From contig OZ020268.1 of assembly GCA_963971225.1 (NCBI GenBank), positions 15,970,694 to 16,034,693 on the forward strand: 64,000 nt of DNA, given 5' to 3'. Below, in pieces: positions 33,016 to 50,262 of this stretch. How positions within the stretch are numbered: the stretch's first letter is position 1; every line of letters begins with the position of its first letter. A program made the translations under genes and the position numbers. Under the pieces are notes generated by a model. The model searched no databases, had not been told where the DNA came from, and was given only the letters and a program-made list of their open reading frames with translations. This DNA comes from Melieria omissa (lineage: Eukaryota > Arthropoda > Insecta > Diptera > Ulidiidae).

Positions 33016-35261
33016 TCCCACGGCGGGCGTTGAAAAAACTGAACAAATCATTATCAAATTTCGCTGTGACACGGCGCTCACTGCCGGCAGCTGCACCGCC
33101 GCCGATAAGTGTCCGATAAGTATCGCGCTGTCAAATCAATGTAGACGTTTTAATTGGCCGCACCACTCTCGATGCGGTGATGACTTCGCGCCTCCAACAG
33201 TGATGTTTAATTGAGTACATCTGCCATTTTACCATTTGTTGTTCGAAATAATCCGATTGTCGGTGACAGTGACAGTGGCAATGACAGGAACGCAATCAGC
33301 GGCAGCATAATTGGTGTGGGCCAATAAAACCAATTAAGTTAATGCGCTGATAACGTTAAATCAAAACACACACACATATAAACACACACGGTTACTTCAT
33401 TGCAATTTTTTATTGTTACCGTTGGCCATATTGTTACCGCAAAAGTCCCTATCGCCGTTTTGGGCACTTTCATACCAATGAGTAAGTTTGATTGTCATCT
33501 TAACTTCTGGAATTATCTTGAGATGATGAGTGATTCATTTCATGCGACTGGTCAGCAAACAAAAACTGTGATAACAACTACCCAACATTTCACACGACTA
33601 CGATGGATGAGTAATAAGTATTAATGGGGGTTTCATGCGCGTACAATAAGTTGCATTGTTACACATTTAATCATTTTGTGATTTTCATTGCACAATCCAT
33701 TGCACTCTACATGTTGCAAACAATGCGTTTTATCTAGTTTGCAATACTTATCAACGTTTGCAAATAATTGAACTTCAGTAGCGAAATCAAATGCTGAATG
33801 TCTAACAGCAACTGCATTTTTAGTACGACAACCCACATATTTGCGAGCGGCAAGTGTAGCCCAAGAACTTTTAATATATAGCATAGTCCAGACTTCGCAT
33901 AGATTCCATATTGAACCTTCACCTTCGCGCCCTATCAAATTGATAATCAAAAGCATTCAATTAAAACATATGTACTTAAAATCGTTTATTATGCTTTATC
34001 AGACTTATAATGCTAACGTAAAATATGCTTTCAAGTACACAAGTTCGTGTACGAATAATCATAATAAATTAGTTGTTTTCTTGTTGATTTTTCGCCGGTG
34101 ACAGCGCTCAGGAATTTCCACTATTGCTCATGTTAAAATCAACCTATTCACTAAGTGTAGTAAAAGTATTGCATTGGTGCTGAGAGCAAGGGCGCTCCGT
34201 CAGCGACCACTGCTTACATTTAAATGGTTGCTTAAAAAGAGCTTTTTCAGTTTTTTTTGTTTGTTAAAAATTTCAGAAATAGAATACACATTTATCAAAA
34301 CACATTTTCGAGTCAACATTGATCAAATGTAGTTCGGCATCAGCATCTTTTATCACACAGTTTGCCCGCGCTTGGACACGTGAAGTCATACAGAGAAGAA
34401 CAACTACGAACTAGTGTCCTAATTAAAATTAATTACAACAATAAATGGAAGAATTTTTTTATTTTCTACGCATAATTGGCAATGTTGAAGCATTTTAGTA
34501 TGAATTTCTGAAAAAAAAAAAATTATGAACTTTTGATTGTAAAATCGGTTATGATGTTTGTTAAAAATGCACGCTGGCGGATGCGTTCGAAAACTTATGC
34601 AGCGGGAATTTTATAGCTCCACTGGCAGTTCATAACGGAATATTGCATATCAATTAGCATAATTTCGGGCGATTCTTGCAGGTTCATAAACTTTAAATGT
34701 CGTGATATAAAAATAAACTCAATACATAATTTAATCAATTAAATGTTAAAAAAATGCATGAATTAAGAAATAAAATATAATACAATTTTAAGACAACCAC
34801 AACAAAATCGTATCATTAGTCACAAGTGATGCACTGAATTTCAATTGTTGACAAAATGTATATCTGCAAGTGGCCCGAAACTATACCCACCCATCTAGAT
34901 TGCTTGTTAACTTAATTTCAAACTGGTCACACCAATTTGTTCATTGCTCATTGTTAGGAATGCCTTTGCTTAAATCCTACTACAATTAGTCATTATAGTT
35001 TCCGTCTCATTCCAGTTTCTTTATGATTTATATGAACTCTGTTCTTATGATAGCTATAAAACGCTTCCAACTTCCATTAATTAACGCTACAACTGTGCAC
35101 GATTAAAAATCTGTTAAAACTCAACAACTACATTCCACTACATTCCCAATTGCCATTGCTCTCATACATTTTGAAACCCTTGCACAAATGCGGCCCTACG
35201 TCACGTCAACTCTACAGCTCTAACCATTCTCACTCATTTTGACAGTCGCTCTCGAAGCACT
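33016..35261. other. Intergenic, no gene recognised
   Basis: AT-rich. The short open frames have no family resemblance. The section from about 34400 to 35261 is probably 3' UTR of the GalNAc-transferase on the minus strand. Confidence 0.4.
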
Positions 35262-38200
35262 CTACCATTTGGGTTTGATTGCCTTGAACCACCACTGCTG
35301 GTAGCCATCGTTGGCATCGCAGTGCGCCAGAAACAGTTGTTGTGTCGTCGGATGAACCGCCATGCACTTCTTGTGCACGCGGTGCAGTAAATGCTTTGTC
35401 TTCTCGTCGTAGTTCCACGGCCCATCCACTGTGCCTAGCCGGCAAACGGCCAACTTGATGCCCTGTCTGTCGGCCTCCACGCAGCGCTCGCCCACACCCA
35501 GCTGTCCAGCGGCATTTAGTCGTAGCAGTTGATTATTGCCACCGCCGTGGCAGTGTGACAGTCCCATAATGGCCGGCGGCTGATGGCCCATAGAGTCCAA
35601 GCAGCCGTCCGTAGCCACCGATCGCAATTCGCCCCAGTGCAAGTTCGCAGGCAGTGCCGGAAACTTGTCCCACACATCGTAAGCGACATTGTCCATAAAC
35701 CATTGGAAGGACTTGCAGTTGAGGCGCTCCTTCAACGCCAGCTGTTCGCTTATGTCGCCCATGTCCAGGTAACGAGCCAGCGGTTCTCGTGTGTAGAAGT
35801 ACTCCTTGTGCGTCTCATCAAACCACGTCTCAATTACGCGCTTGTAGTTGATGGTGATCAGCGGACCTTTCTTCTTCTTTGCCAGCTTGCCAAAGTTGTA
35901 AGGCATGAAGCCGCGATACACGTGTCCTACGCGAGAGCACGGCACCCACTCAATACTGCCGCCGCACTGCCAAATCTTGAAGCTTAGTTCGAAGTTTTCG
36001 CCACCCCAGACCAGTAGCCCGGGATCGTATGCTCCCAGCTCCAAGAAGTACGCCCTATTGATAGCAAACAGGCCGCCAGCGTGCGTCGGACTGCGGTAGG
36101 GCTCGGAGTTGTGCGTGCGACGACGTTGCTCGCGCTTTGGCACCTCGTTCTCCTTGTACAACATACCCCACTCGAAGATGCCGCGATAATGACTGTCGCT
36201 GCCGTACACTGGCCGGTACTCGAACGACTTGTGATCAATGCCGTCGATAATTGGCACTGTCATGACAGTTGAATCACGATAAATTGGAGCAAGCAGCGGC
36301 GGCAGCCAATTGGTGTTCACTTCGCAGTGCGCATCAAGGAACACAATCACCTCACCTGTACAAAAAAAATAATTATGGATATTAGAAAGCAAAGATCAAG
36401 TTTTATAAAAATGTATATCTCAACAATAGATCTACAGGTCGCAGTGCATTATCCCCATCAATAATAATACCAACCAACCGCTGGGGTCATTTAAATATGC
36501 CAAATATATAATTTTCTACCAGAACTACCGCAACATGAACAATAAACCAAAAAAAAAAACAACACTTAATCAAAACCAACCCACCAAGCAAAATGTGAGA
36601 AATAGGCAACAATCGTCGGTGGCAACAAATTGGCGACTCGACGATTTATTGCCGCAGTGACAAATTAGCAACATGTCACGAAAACACGTTGTTTTTCAGG
36701 ACTCTGAAATATCGAATTGATATATTTTGTATTTCAGGGAGATTGATCGCATTTAAAAAATTTGTATTCATTCGTCGACGGTTCATTGATCAACAGCATT
36801 GATTCAAGCTCAAAACAATGAGAGCAACATTGAATATTTGTATGCAAATGAAATTCCATCCCAACCAAAACTGACTGACATTTTATAAATTGATAATTTC
36901 CCAAACAATATGATGTATTTAGATATGAAAAAGAATCGTCCAGGCAATAAGAAAACGACACGTCACGGCGATAAGAAAACGACTCGTCACGGCGAGTTGC
37001 TTTCGGCGGACGTTTTAGAACGACTGGTGATACGAAATCGATACGATGGCGATATTACCGGCGATCAATTTGTTGCCGGGGGCGACTCGTTTTCTTATTG
37101 CCGGCAACAAAAAATGTCTGGTGGGAAGTCTCCTATTTCAACCAAAGATCACTTTGTTTCAGTTAATATAAACTTACAAAATTATTATATAAATAATTAA
37201 TTAATTAATTATAAATAATTATTATTATTAAATTATTACCACCTACCTTTAGCCTCGAGGGCGCCCCTGGAACGTGTGCGTATCAAGCCCTCCCGCTCGT
37301 CGTTCCGCAACAACCTTACGAGCCCATTAAACTGCGCCACATATTCGTCGAGCTTCTTTTTCAAGTCCACCTTGTCGGAGTAATCGTCGACTAAGATGAT
37401 TTCATGCAACACATGCTTGGGCGAGCGATCGATGACCGAGTGAACAGTGCGCATCAGTACTGAGAAGCCTTCGTTGTGAAACACGATAATCACACTCGTC
37501 TTGGGTAAATCGTAGGGGTAGTCCCAGTGCTTGCACTCCTCCAGGCGTGTGTCGCGTACCGCGCGATGCAATGATATCTCATCCGAGCATGCTATATTCA
37601 TGCCATACTCCATTTCCGACTCATCGGCGAGATTTCGCTTGTCGGCACTGAGATGATAGGGCTGGCCATATTCTCCGGGGCCCACGCGTTCTTCTGTGTG
37701 CTTTGGCTCGAAATTGCCCAGACCTGCAAAGAAACGAACAACAATAATTACAATAGGCAAACACAAATGAAACAAATACAAGATAGGCGAAAATTAACAA
37801 ATGCAAATTAAACAAGTACGGCATATTATATAATTGCACAAGTGCACCTTGTATTGATCTGCAGTCAAAGACAGATGTTGTTGACCGATAAAAAACTACA
37901 TCACCACGTACTAGCACATTGAATAGTGACAAAAAACAATGCACATCGAATAGTAAACACTTATGTTTCGCATTGTAACGAACAACATTCGCAAGTGGCA
38001 TTCAAGTAAGAAGAAAGATAAACAACTTATTTCTATTTAGTGTCGATAAGTGTGCACGATTCGCATCCACAATGCAAGCAGAGCAAAAGCAAGCAAGCAA
38101 AATTATGGAATTGCGATTTCAAACAAGAGCTGCCACTTCTTTCTTGAACTCCTGCCTAACACAAAACGTGAGCTTCCTCTAATGTTTCAATAAATTGCAC

Positions 38201-39392
38201 TTTTCAGATATTTTTCAAGTGATAACAGCAGCAGCCAAAAATAGGCAAAATTATTGAATGTGTAACATTTTAATTTTAAAAAATTACCTTGCAATATAAT
38301 TGATCGATTTATGTTGATTTAAAATATCTGTTACATTATGTATTTCAATTTAGTAATATCTGCTTTAATAAAACCTTAAGTTTAATTTAAAAAAACCTTA
38401 CTTTAATCTTTATTGCACTACATTTTCACTGCAATGTAAATATAAAAAAACTAATTAATAATAACTTATTCCACCGAAATGCAACATTTACATATTTTTG
38501 TATTCTTTCTTTTCATAGCACAAAATCTTAGCATTGTTAAAAAATTAAGGAAAATTACCCCAAACAAAATTATGTAAACGAATTCATCAACATAACTGGA
38601 GATCAACTCTGACGTAATTTGCGCTGCCTACGCTCAGGAATATTGGTCTTCTCAAGCGTTAAGACCATTAAGAAAGTCTACATTGAAAGTTTTAGCTAAA
38701 ATATCGTGTCGATGTATACAAACGTACAAACCTACCTTACACCTACCTGACTGCTACCAAACAATAACAAAATGTAAAACGCATAAAAACTACCGGCAAC
38801 GCATCACTACGTCTTTTAGCGTTCGCACACACAAACGCAGAACATTCGACTCAGCTCGGGTCTAAAACCTTTAATCGCCCATAAGCCACATTCTTCTTTG
38901 CTATGTTCAGCACACAATTTTAACATATTGTAATTACTTTTCATTTCAAAAACATTTCAGCCAAGAGAGGATTAATACAAGTTGCTGACTTTCTCGCTTG
39001 CTTGCTATATTTTCTTCTCACACCAAACAATGGCTAATTGTGGGCTAAGGTCAAAGTCAGTCAAAGACCTCTGCGGGCACGTGCTTGCCGCAGCTACCAT
39101 TTCCAAAGCCGGTTCAAGTCTTATTATTCCCTAATATTTTGGCATAACCTCAGTTGTCACCCACAATCGCCACGTATTCTTCCAACTCACCCTCAATTAG
39201 TTTTGGTACTTCTCGTGGTCGGCTTTCCAGGCGCTGATGACTGTATCGAGCCCCCGAGAATTTCGACTGATATAACTCCTGCACACGTCGACTGTCGCCC
39301 CATGTAATGAGGAAATAGAGCAGCGGCAGCAATAAGCAAACGCAGAAAACTATGCGGCACAAGCGGCCGGTGCGAAAGCCGCTTATTCGCAT
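35262..39392 (-). CDS. Polypeptide N-acetylgalactosaminyltransferase (PGANT family)
   Basis: Golgi type II membrane enzyme that transfers GalNAc from UDP-GalNAc to Ser/Thr, starting mucin-type O-glycans. Exons 39161-39392, 37247-37723 and 35262-36355 (1803 nt, 600 aa), both junctions in phase 1. A short cytoplasmic tail (MRISGFRTGRLCR) is followed by a transmembrane anchor at about residues 12-32. Catalytic domain: TSVIIVFHNEGFS (about 153-166), the metal-binding D-A-H (about 244-246), AGGLFAINR, the Gal/GalNAc-T motif DPGLLVWGGENFELSFKIW (about 348-366) and VGHVYR. The C-terminal ricin-type lectin domain starts near residue 465 (GCLDSMGHQP...); its repeats are partly degenerate (NQLLRL, GPWNYD, YQQWWF). 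Length is normal for the family. I cannot say which Drosophila PGANT is the orthologue. Intron 2 contains tandem repeats. Confidence 0.94.
36943..37102. repeat. Repeat patch in the GalNAc-transferase intron
   Basis: Two adjacent 24-base direct repeats of the form ATAAGAAAACGAC.CGTCACGG lie at 36947-36994. The block GGCAATAAGAAAACGA (36943-36958) recurs inverted as TCGTTTTCTTATTGCC (37087-37102). GC-richer than the surrounding intron. Probably remains of an inverted-repeat element; no TSD is visible. Confidence 0.55.
37724..39160 (-). other. Intron 1 of the GalNAc-transferase
   Basis: 1437 nt intron, donor GTGACA, acceptor TTTCTTTGCAG. AT-rich, no other gene recognised. Confidence 0.6.
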
Positions 39393-41033
39393 CTTTGTTG
39401 CAAGCTCAGTTCAATAGCGAAACAGTTCGGTCCGATCGTCGCTGTGGCGATGCCAGCCGTTCTACACATTCAATTCTGTCGACGTGTCGCAAGCGCGCCC
39501 CAATCTTAATTCACGCAATTGGACCAGTTAGTACCGAGAAAGATAGAAACAAAACACAATAAACAAGGTAAGCCCGCAAAGGGGTAAGAAGTAGAAAGTG
39601 CTGAAAACAACCGAGGTGGCCACTTTGCTGAATTGTTTTACCTTTTCCCAACCACGGCCGATTTTATATTATAGCACCCACGCAGAACTGTATATTTTTT
39701 AGCGATCTTATAATACAAATATAAATATTATTTAATAAACTTGGCTTATTTCACGTTCTTTTCGCTACTGATTTCAACTTTTTGTTGTACTTCCACATGG
39801 TATTGCCAGCCACAAGCGCAAATAAGCGACCAGCAAATATTTATTAAAGTTACATCTGTTGGCAACGCGTAAGTGAACTGCAAAAACAATATCTTGTGCG
39901 AAACTTTCATGAATTACAAAAAACTTCTAAATTTGAACACCAAACATTTTTGATTAATTTTAATAAACGAATAAATGAATAAAGTAATAGATAAGGTTTC
40001 TGAAAATTATTCAATTAATAAATACAAACAGGTACACATTAATGTTTCGTCAGCATGAGATGTATGCTTTTTACCCTACCTCTCCAACGATCAAATTACC
40101 AAATACTCGAAGTTATTACTGTCAAACATTAAATTCATTAACATAAAATTAAAAAAAAAATTGTATTATATATTTAGCTGAATACCATAAGTTTATTTGG
40201 ACTATCTTAAGATCGGTCGTTGAATTTGACAAAGGCAACTGATAACTGATTTGTTATCTAATGAAACAATAAAATTAACTAAAATTATAATTATCAAACT
40301 AAAATAGTCGCACTTTGGAGTTAACGCCCTTAATCAGTACTTGGACACCCCTTTCGTTGATAGCTTTAGCCTGTTTTCGCACATTCTGAGGAACTGAGTT
40401 AGGTTTGAAACCGTGTCTTTTGTGAAAAGAGTTGCCTACTTTCCGCACTACGTTGACTAAACTTGTTGCGTAAACTTGTGTGGTTGTTTGCAATAATGAT
40501 TTGTTGCCAAGTCAGGCCATAATATTAGATACATATCATAGTTCTCAATAAAGGAAAAAAATTACGTCGCTTAGCCTTATTTACCAAAATATCTTCATAA
40601 TGACTGCCCTTTCACAATTCAATTTTTCACTATTTAAGCCCCACAAGCACATTGCTTGTTAAACTACATATTTGTTACGGTATATTGAGTTTTTAAACTT
40701 CGGATACACTTTTTTCGCTTCTGCAATATAAAACTCCAGACTAGAGGTTCAATGATTTGGAAACGACACTTGAAAAAACAATTTAACAAAAAAGGTGATC
40801 AACACAAGAGTGCTGTCTCTATCTAGTTAACTAGGTTATTTCACTTTGTATTAATGTACTATTAAATACAACCGTGCTAAAACATACGATGGACTTTTGC
40901 CGGCTGTAGCCACACAGAATTTCAATGCGACATTGTGACTGATTTTGTAAAAAGAGGAAGATAGTTATTTAAAAATTTGAACGCGCTTTACTGGAATTTC
41001 TTTGCATTTATGGTGGTCTTTTAATTGCACAAA
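39393..41033. other. Intergenic between the divergently transcribed PGANT and Alms1 genes
   Basis: Contains both 5' flanks. The 64-codon minus-strand frame at 40299-40493 has no ATG and no recognisable family. It is basic and ends KGVNSKVRLF; I could not tell whether it is an exon or chance. Confidence 0.4.
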
Positions 41034-44000
41034 ATGCACAAGAAAACACATCTACCGCGTACTTCTCGGGTGAATGAGAAAATAATGGAATATTACCTGA
41101 AGTTTGGGCAGGACCGCGATCTGGAAAAGTTTATGCGCCTGTATTCGCCCAGCGGCTGCCGTAGCAGAAGTAGAAGTCACAGCACAACTACAACAACAAG
41201 CGCCACAGTTAGTAGCAACGCTAGCGACGACGACGGTCAAGTGATGCGTCGTATTTTCCTACATGAAACAGAAATCTCAACGGAGTTTACTAAAGCGTTG
41301 AGCAATAGTGCACCTACCGACGCCACTATTGCGCGCCCGGTAGAGCGTCAAATACCAATACGACTGGAATGCGACGTCGACGGGGTCGATATATCAAATA
41401 AAGAGAGCGTAAGTGCAAAGAATGATTAGAACAAGTTCTTACATTTACAATATGCATATGTGCAATGCTTGGTCTTTGTAGGAGATACCTTCATCTGAAG
41501 AGGTACCCACCACACCTGCAAAAACACTGCAAACTGAGTGCAAGCACACTCAGACGCCCGAGTCTATTGTTAAATCACACAAACGACTCGAATGGGACTC
41601 GCTGGGCGATGTCGGCTACAAAAAGTCCATGTCTGCCAGCAACATCAGCATACTGGAACGTTCCGTGCTAAAGGAGTTTTTCGAGGAGAGCGGTCGCATG
41701 GCCACGAACGTTTCCGAAGGCGACTTGAAGCAGCTTCAAATGGAACTACAGCACAAGCAAGTTTACCGGAAGTCGACAGGGTCAGCCGAGCGTGGACACA
41801 GCAAATATAATACACCTCCGCTTGCTTCTAGTACAATGATGTGTGCGGTGACAACGAAGCAAGCTTCTGGTGGTGCTCGACCCAAACAAACCTCACAAAA
41901 CACTTCGACTTCATTGCAAAAGAAGTTTGAAAAATGTGTTCAAACCTCCTTGCAACGACCACTGCCTACGACATCGCGCGAAATTCAAGTGACTTTGTCA
42001 TCGGCGTCCACCACTTCGTCTGCACTAGGTGGCTCGGCAACGCCTAGCAGCTTTGATTATTTTTCATCTCGTTCGTCACGTTCTCAGTCAACAGCAGCAT
42101 CAACTGACGGTGCGGTGGCAAGCGATAAAGGCCCTGCCAGCCAGTCGCGTGTACCTAAACATGCTCAACAGCAACAAAACCAACCGCATCCATTCGTGAC
42201 TGGTATCTCCGAAATGCTGGCACGCCGTAAAGTGTTCGGTGAGCACAACGAACGCGTGCGGGCGCCACAGAGCAGCGGTGATGCTACCGATTTGCAGCAA
42301 CTTCATGACACACTCAAGCAGGCACTCACCGAAAATAAAGAAAACTCGTCGACATCGATGTTGCTAAACACGCCGCAACTTGACCTGGGCATACAGTTAC
42401 TCTGCTCGCTAATAGACGCACGAAGCCTGGACCAGAAACAGAAGAAGAAACTCGTGCGCGATATTGTGAAGCGGATATCGCGTATGAACTTGTGCGGAGA
42501 AAGGGAGACCAGCCGTCTGCCTGGCGGCGCAGTCAGGGGCGCTGATGCCCAGACGCCGTCGAGCAACAGCGTCGTCTCAAAAGAGTCTGGCATCACTTTA
42601 CGAGATAACAACGCACAAACGACACTTACATCCAAATCGTCCGTTACCTTAGCCCGAACGAGGTACAACGTCAGCATGAACGCACTGGATATGCAAGCAT
42701 TGGAGCGTAATTTGCCATCGACAGTAAACAGCGCGACAACGGGCAATGTGACGAACAACAGTGCGAACACTGACCGTTTGGAAAATTTTGCGGGTAAGCC
42801 AAACAAATGCCTCTCGCAATTAAGGGAAAAAATTGGGCTCAATGGAGCAATGAAGTGGGGCAATAAGCATAAAGCCAAATGCTCTCAATTTTGTTATTGT
42901 AAAATTTTCAAAAAGATTTAATGGAAGGGAAGGGGAGGAAGAAAACTATCGAACAAAGCCATTCTTTCTACTGTTTTTTCTTCTAGTGTCCCAGAGGACA
43001 TCACCACCCACTACCTCCGCCAAAGCATTACGGAAATTAGCTGCACTGAGAGCCACCACAACGAAAGAACAGCAAACAAGTCGACGAATTGCCGCCGGTT
43101 CTACTCACGGCCAAGACTTGTCAAAATTAGCAAACCGAGACTCTGAATATGCAGCTGGTCCAATTGACAATACCATGCTAAATGAAGCTTCGAAAGACCG
43201 AACGCAGCCGTCAGTTCAATGCGCGGGACCTGCCTGCAGTATAAATTCGGAAACGCCGAGTAGCAGTTCGAAAGATCTGATCACACAGAAGGCAGCACAT
43301 GCAGCCAACCGCTCGGACACAGACACTGATATGGCGGCACAGAGCACTATGCGCGAGTGGCTGAATCCTATGACGCAATCGGAGATTGAATATGAGGAGA
43401 AGAAACGCGAATTTGCAAAGCATGCAGCTAAACGCGAGAAACTAATGAAACGTATGAACGGCGATAAGACCGACGACGAGCGCGAAACGCAGCTGCAGTG
43501 GATTGAGAAAGAAATTGAGCGCTTAGAAAGTCTGCGCAAGCTACTGGTGAAGCCGGACACCCAAAGCAACTCGGGTGGGACAGAGGATCAGGCAACTGAA
43601 CAGGTGTCTAACACACCCGAAATTTACGATACTGTCAGCTCAGATAAGCCGCCGGAATCATTGAGTGAAACTTCCGAACGACTTGTTCAAGAGATCGAAG
43701 TGGTTATTGAGGAGTCAAATGAAGACTATGTTGACTTGCCAGAAAAGTTTAAGCGTTCGAAACAACGGAAACGTGAAACGCAAACTGTATATGAGAAGTC
43801 AAACGCCCCAACGGCTGCAGACTACGGCAATTTGTTGCCGGGAAAACCGCGTTTCCGCACTGTCACCGAAACAATTATTACCAACGAGGAACAAGTATCT
43901 CCCAGCTCAGCCGTTCAAAAGCAGACCTCAAGCGATGCGCTAATTCCACAAGCACCGCCTCCACCTCCACCACCACCACCACCGCCACCTCAGATACCAC

Positions 44001-45553
44001 CAGCACGTGGGCTACCGCAACAGCGCTCTAAAATGAAAACTCCGCCGGACAGCAATGACAGCGAGAGCGTTGGCTCGTTCGTGCAGCAGCGTAAGCGTGA
44101 GTTTTTGGAACAGTACCGCGACCGAAAGCGCAACCACTACGAGTCGATGCTGCAGCAACAACAACAGCTGCTTATACAGCAGCAACAACAAATCATACAA
44201 CAGCTCCAGCTACGCCCACTTCAGCCGCCGACTATGACCGGTCACTATTCGGTGCCAAGCACTATGCCCCGGTCCTATCAACCGATGCAACCGATACCAA
44301 CGCAACCATACCATCAGCCGTACTTTCCACACTACAACCAACCACCAGCACCACGACCAGCGGCGACAACTATGCCTCCCAAGCCGCTACCAACAGAGAT
44401 CTCGCAACAGTCGCAGACGTCAAAGCGGTACGCGAAGAAACATGTAACAGTGCACGCCACATACACCAGTTCGGCCGGCCCCATCAGTGAACAACAGCCG
44501 GAGCAGGGAACTTCATCGTCGTCCATGTTCTGTATGTCATCGGAAGTCTCGGTGCCGATGGGCACCAATGACTCCACCAGTTCCACACCAACTACACATC
44601 AGTACGATGATGTGGCCTGCGGTGTAGCATCGACAAAAGGCGTGCAAACTGGCAGTTCGTTGCGGGGTTACCCATTGCTTTTGGGCAAGCGATTAGGCTG
44701 TTCATGTGGTGTGCTGCCGCAGCGGCACTTCTACAATCGAGCCCCGGTGTCATGCGGTCAATCTATGTGCATGCAAGTGAAACCCAAAGCTATCGCCTAT
44801 GTTATTCAGTTCGATAAATCATCCACGGGCAACGACGACTCGTCGAGCCGTGAAGCCGTCGCAGTTAGAAGTAACGAAGTTGCCAGTAGTACAGATAATG
44901 CTAACAATGCTGAAATTCGTGGCAATGAAATAACGGCAGAAACATCTGAGCCAGAACCCGAATCCGAACCACAACCAGAAACGGAACCGGTGTTGACATT
45001 GCAAGATCACTTGCAACGCGCTAGGCCGGAATTCCTGGTGCACTCAAAGGAACGCAAAGCAATTTTGAATGAAATCCAAGCAATGCGACAGGAGCGTGAA
45101 CGCGAGCTACGTGATATTGTAGACAATGCCAGCATTAGCTCGTTAGATAAAAGGCTTCAGCGCCTGCCGCCGCCTCCAACAAGTAACCCAGCAAAATTAT
45201 ATTTCTTATCGATACCTATTTCTTATATGTAGTACCATACTTATCTAATATAATGCTGTTCTTTGCTCCACTCATAGAACGCCTGCGCATTTTTCCTACC
45301 AAAGTAATGAAAGCAATGACCAACAAATACGTGGAAAAACTTCCAGAAGTAGTGCTGAAGCAGGAACGAGAACGCGAAGAGCGTCGTCGCCGGGGAAACC
45401 GCCTGCTTAGGGATGTTTTCAATCGGGTAATCACGTTTAAGTGATTTTACTCATACTCTCTAACTAATGTTGATTTTTATTTTGTTGCAGCGCTTACAGA
45501 AACGTGTACGCAGCGGCAAATTGTCGATAAATCACAGCCGCCAAGTGATTTGA
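41034..45553 (+). CDS. Alms1: Alms1-like centriolar protein (ALMS-motif protein)
   Basis: Homologue of Alstrom syndrome protein 1 and Drosophila Alms1a/Alms1b, proteins of the centriole/basal body base. Exons 41034-41408, 41482-42793, 42987-45182, 45278-45426 and 45491-45553 (4095 nt, 1364 aa), all phases consistent. The start is the first ATG of a basic N-terminus (MHKKTHLPRTSRVNEKIMEY). The middle is mostly disordered, Ser/Thr/Gln-rich. It has the conserved-looking KSHKRLEWDSLGDVGY at about 158-173, a coiled-coil-like charged region in exon 3, an 11-residue proline run near 43960-43990 and Gln runs near 44155-44205. The diagnostic part is the C-terminal ALMS motif, spliced from exons 3-5: LTLQDHLQRARPEFLVHSKE, then PTKVMKAMTNKYVEKLPEV, then RGNRLLRDVFNR-RLQKRV. 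AATAAA at 45902. Only one copy is in this window, whereas Drosophila has two. Confidence 0.9.
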
Positions 45554-47169
45554 CCCGAGCAATGTGCTTGTATTAATTACATCTTTGCACTACAGTTGAC
45601 GATTGACTTTATAGCCAAAAATATATGAATATATTTTATTGAATGTAATTTTGAATAGACAAATACACGCACATTCCAGTGCTGGAAACCCAGTGTCTTG
45701 TAAGATTTGATTTCATCGGAGCCAGTAACACAGCGTAAGTGGAGTGTTATACTGTGTGCATAATGGTATTGCAGCCAGTAATCTGCTCGTTTTAAACCTT
45801 TTTACAACTGACAAAGAATGTGAATTTTCAGTTACCCAACCCAGGTGCTTTATTTTTTGTAGTTATATTAAAATTATGGATGTTTAGTTACTTTGCAATA
45901 GAATAAAGCAAACACCTCCGAAAACACGCTGCTTATTAGAGTGTATATAGTTCAGATGGTAATAATACCAATAAGCATTTGACTTTGCATACTCCGAAAC
46001 AAATTGCCAATTGTTCGCTTTATTTACGAGTCTCTTTAAATATTTTAGTTAGATAATACAATTGAAATGTTACTTTAAACATATTAGCATAATGCATTTT
46101 AAAATCAATTAACAACTTGGAATTTTTTTTATTAATAAATAACGTATTATTTGTATGTTAATGTGTATGCACGCATTCATGTGCATGTGCAAGTCATTAA
46201 GTATTAACTACCAAGCTTAATTGTTATCAACTGACCAACCTAGCTTATCTTATACGCTGCGCATACTGTAACCAATTCGATATCAAACAAAAGTATTTTA
46301 CAAAGCTACTTGCTAGTGCTTTCCGGCTTGCGTCATCATCGGCGGATGGTTTCTCTTCTCGCAAGCATCTTCTTTTGGAAGTGGAATGCTGCGGAGGGAA
46401 TAAAGAGGTGCTTTATGTTTGGATAAATCCTGCGAGGGTTGGATCAGGCAAGGATGTTGATTAGTTTGAGAACATCAATAGTAAGTAGTGAAAATGTAAA
46501 ATTTAATTCAGGAAGTTTAGTGAGTTACGATTCGAAGCGCTTAGTAGTTAGTAATTGAATTCCTTTATTGAAGATACGCGTTGCAATTCATTTGCATGGG
46601 ATTTTTGGAGAATTTACGTTTTGCTTTTGACTTTGAAAATACGAAACGGAGAAACGAACAAGCTCAAATAAATACTACACTGCTTAACTTAATTAGGAGA
46701 AATTCCGCACATTTGACAATTACGGCTACGATTTTAATTAGCAAATATATGTACTACACTAACAATAATTAACAAGAACTGTTAATAACATTGGAGTTGG
46801 TTGGAATGTCGTTTTATCATTTTTAACTAAAATTCAAATTGGACTAATGCATCAATTAAGAGCAACGTTCTGTCGATTTGGTCGAACTAGTTTTACGCGC
46901 CTGCTTGATGCCATTCATTCGTTGCACATCCATTACACGGCGACTGTGTGATAGTTGACCAATGTCAGCTTTGCTCTTGCTATTGTAACTGCTTTACTGT
47001 ATCGGCTAGCATAAATATTTGCATAATAACGTCTGATATACTGTGAGTGCTTTAATAGTTTAGATGGTTAATATTTTATAACTTATGTTTGCATTGTAAT
47101 ATTGATCTGCTTCCATTAGAAAACGTCGTTGAGCTCAACAACGGACATGTTGAATTCCGGCCGGAATAG
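45554..47169. other. 3' flanks of Alms1 (plus) and NSF (minus)
   Basis: Convergent gene ends. Contains the Alms1 poly(A) signal at 45902 and AT-rich sequence. No further gene recognised. Confidence 0.45.

Positions 47170-50262
<3,093 letters not shown>

Noticed and set aside
40299..40493. A basic 64-codon minus-strand frame
   Set aside because: No ATG, no clear splice acceptor, no recognised family; kept only as a note.
42303..42878. A 191-codon minus-strand frame
   Set aside because: Antisense shadow of Alms1 exon 2, without family features.
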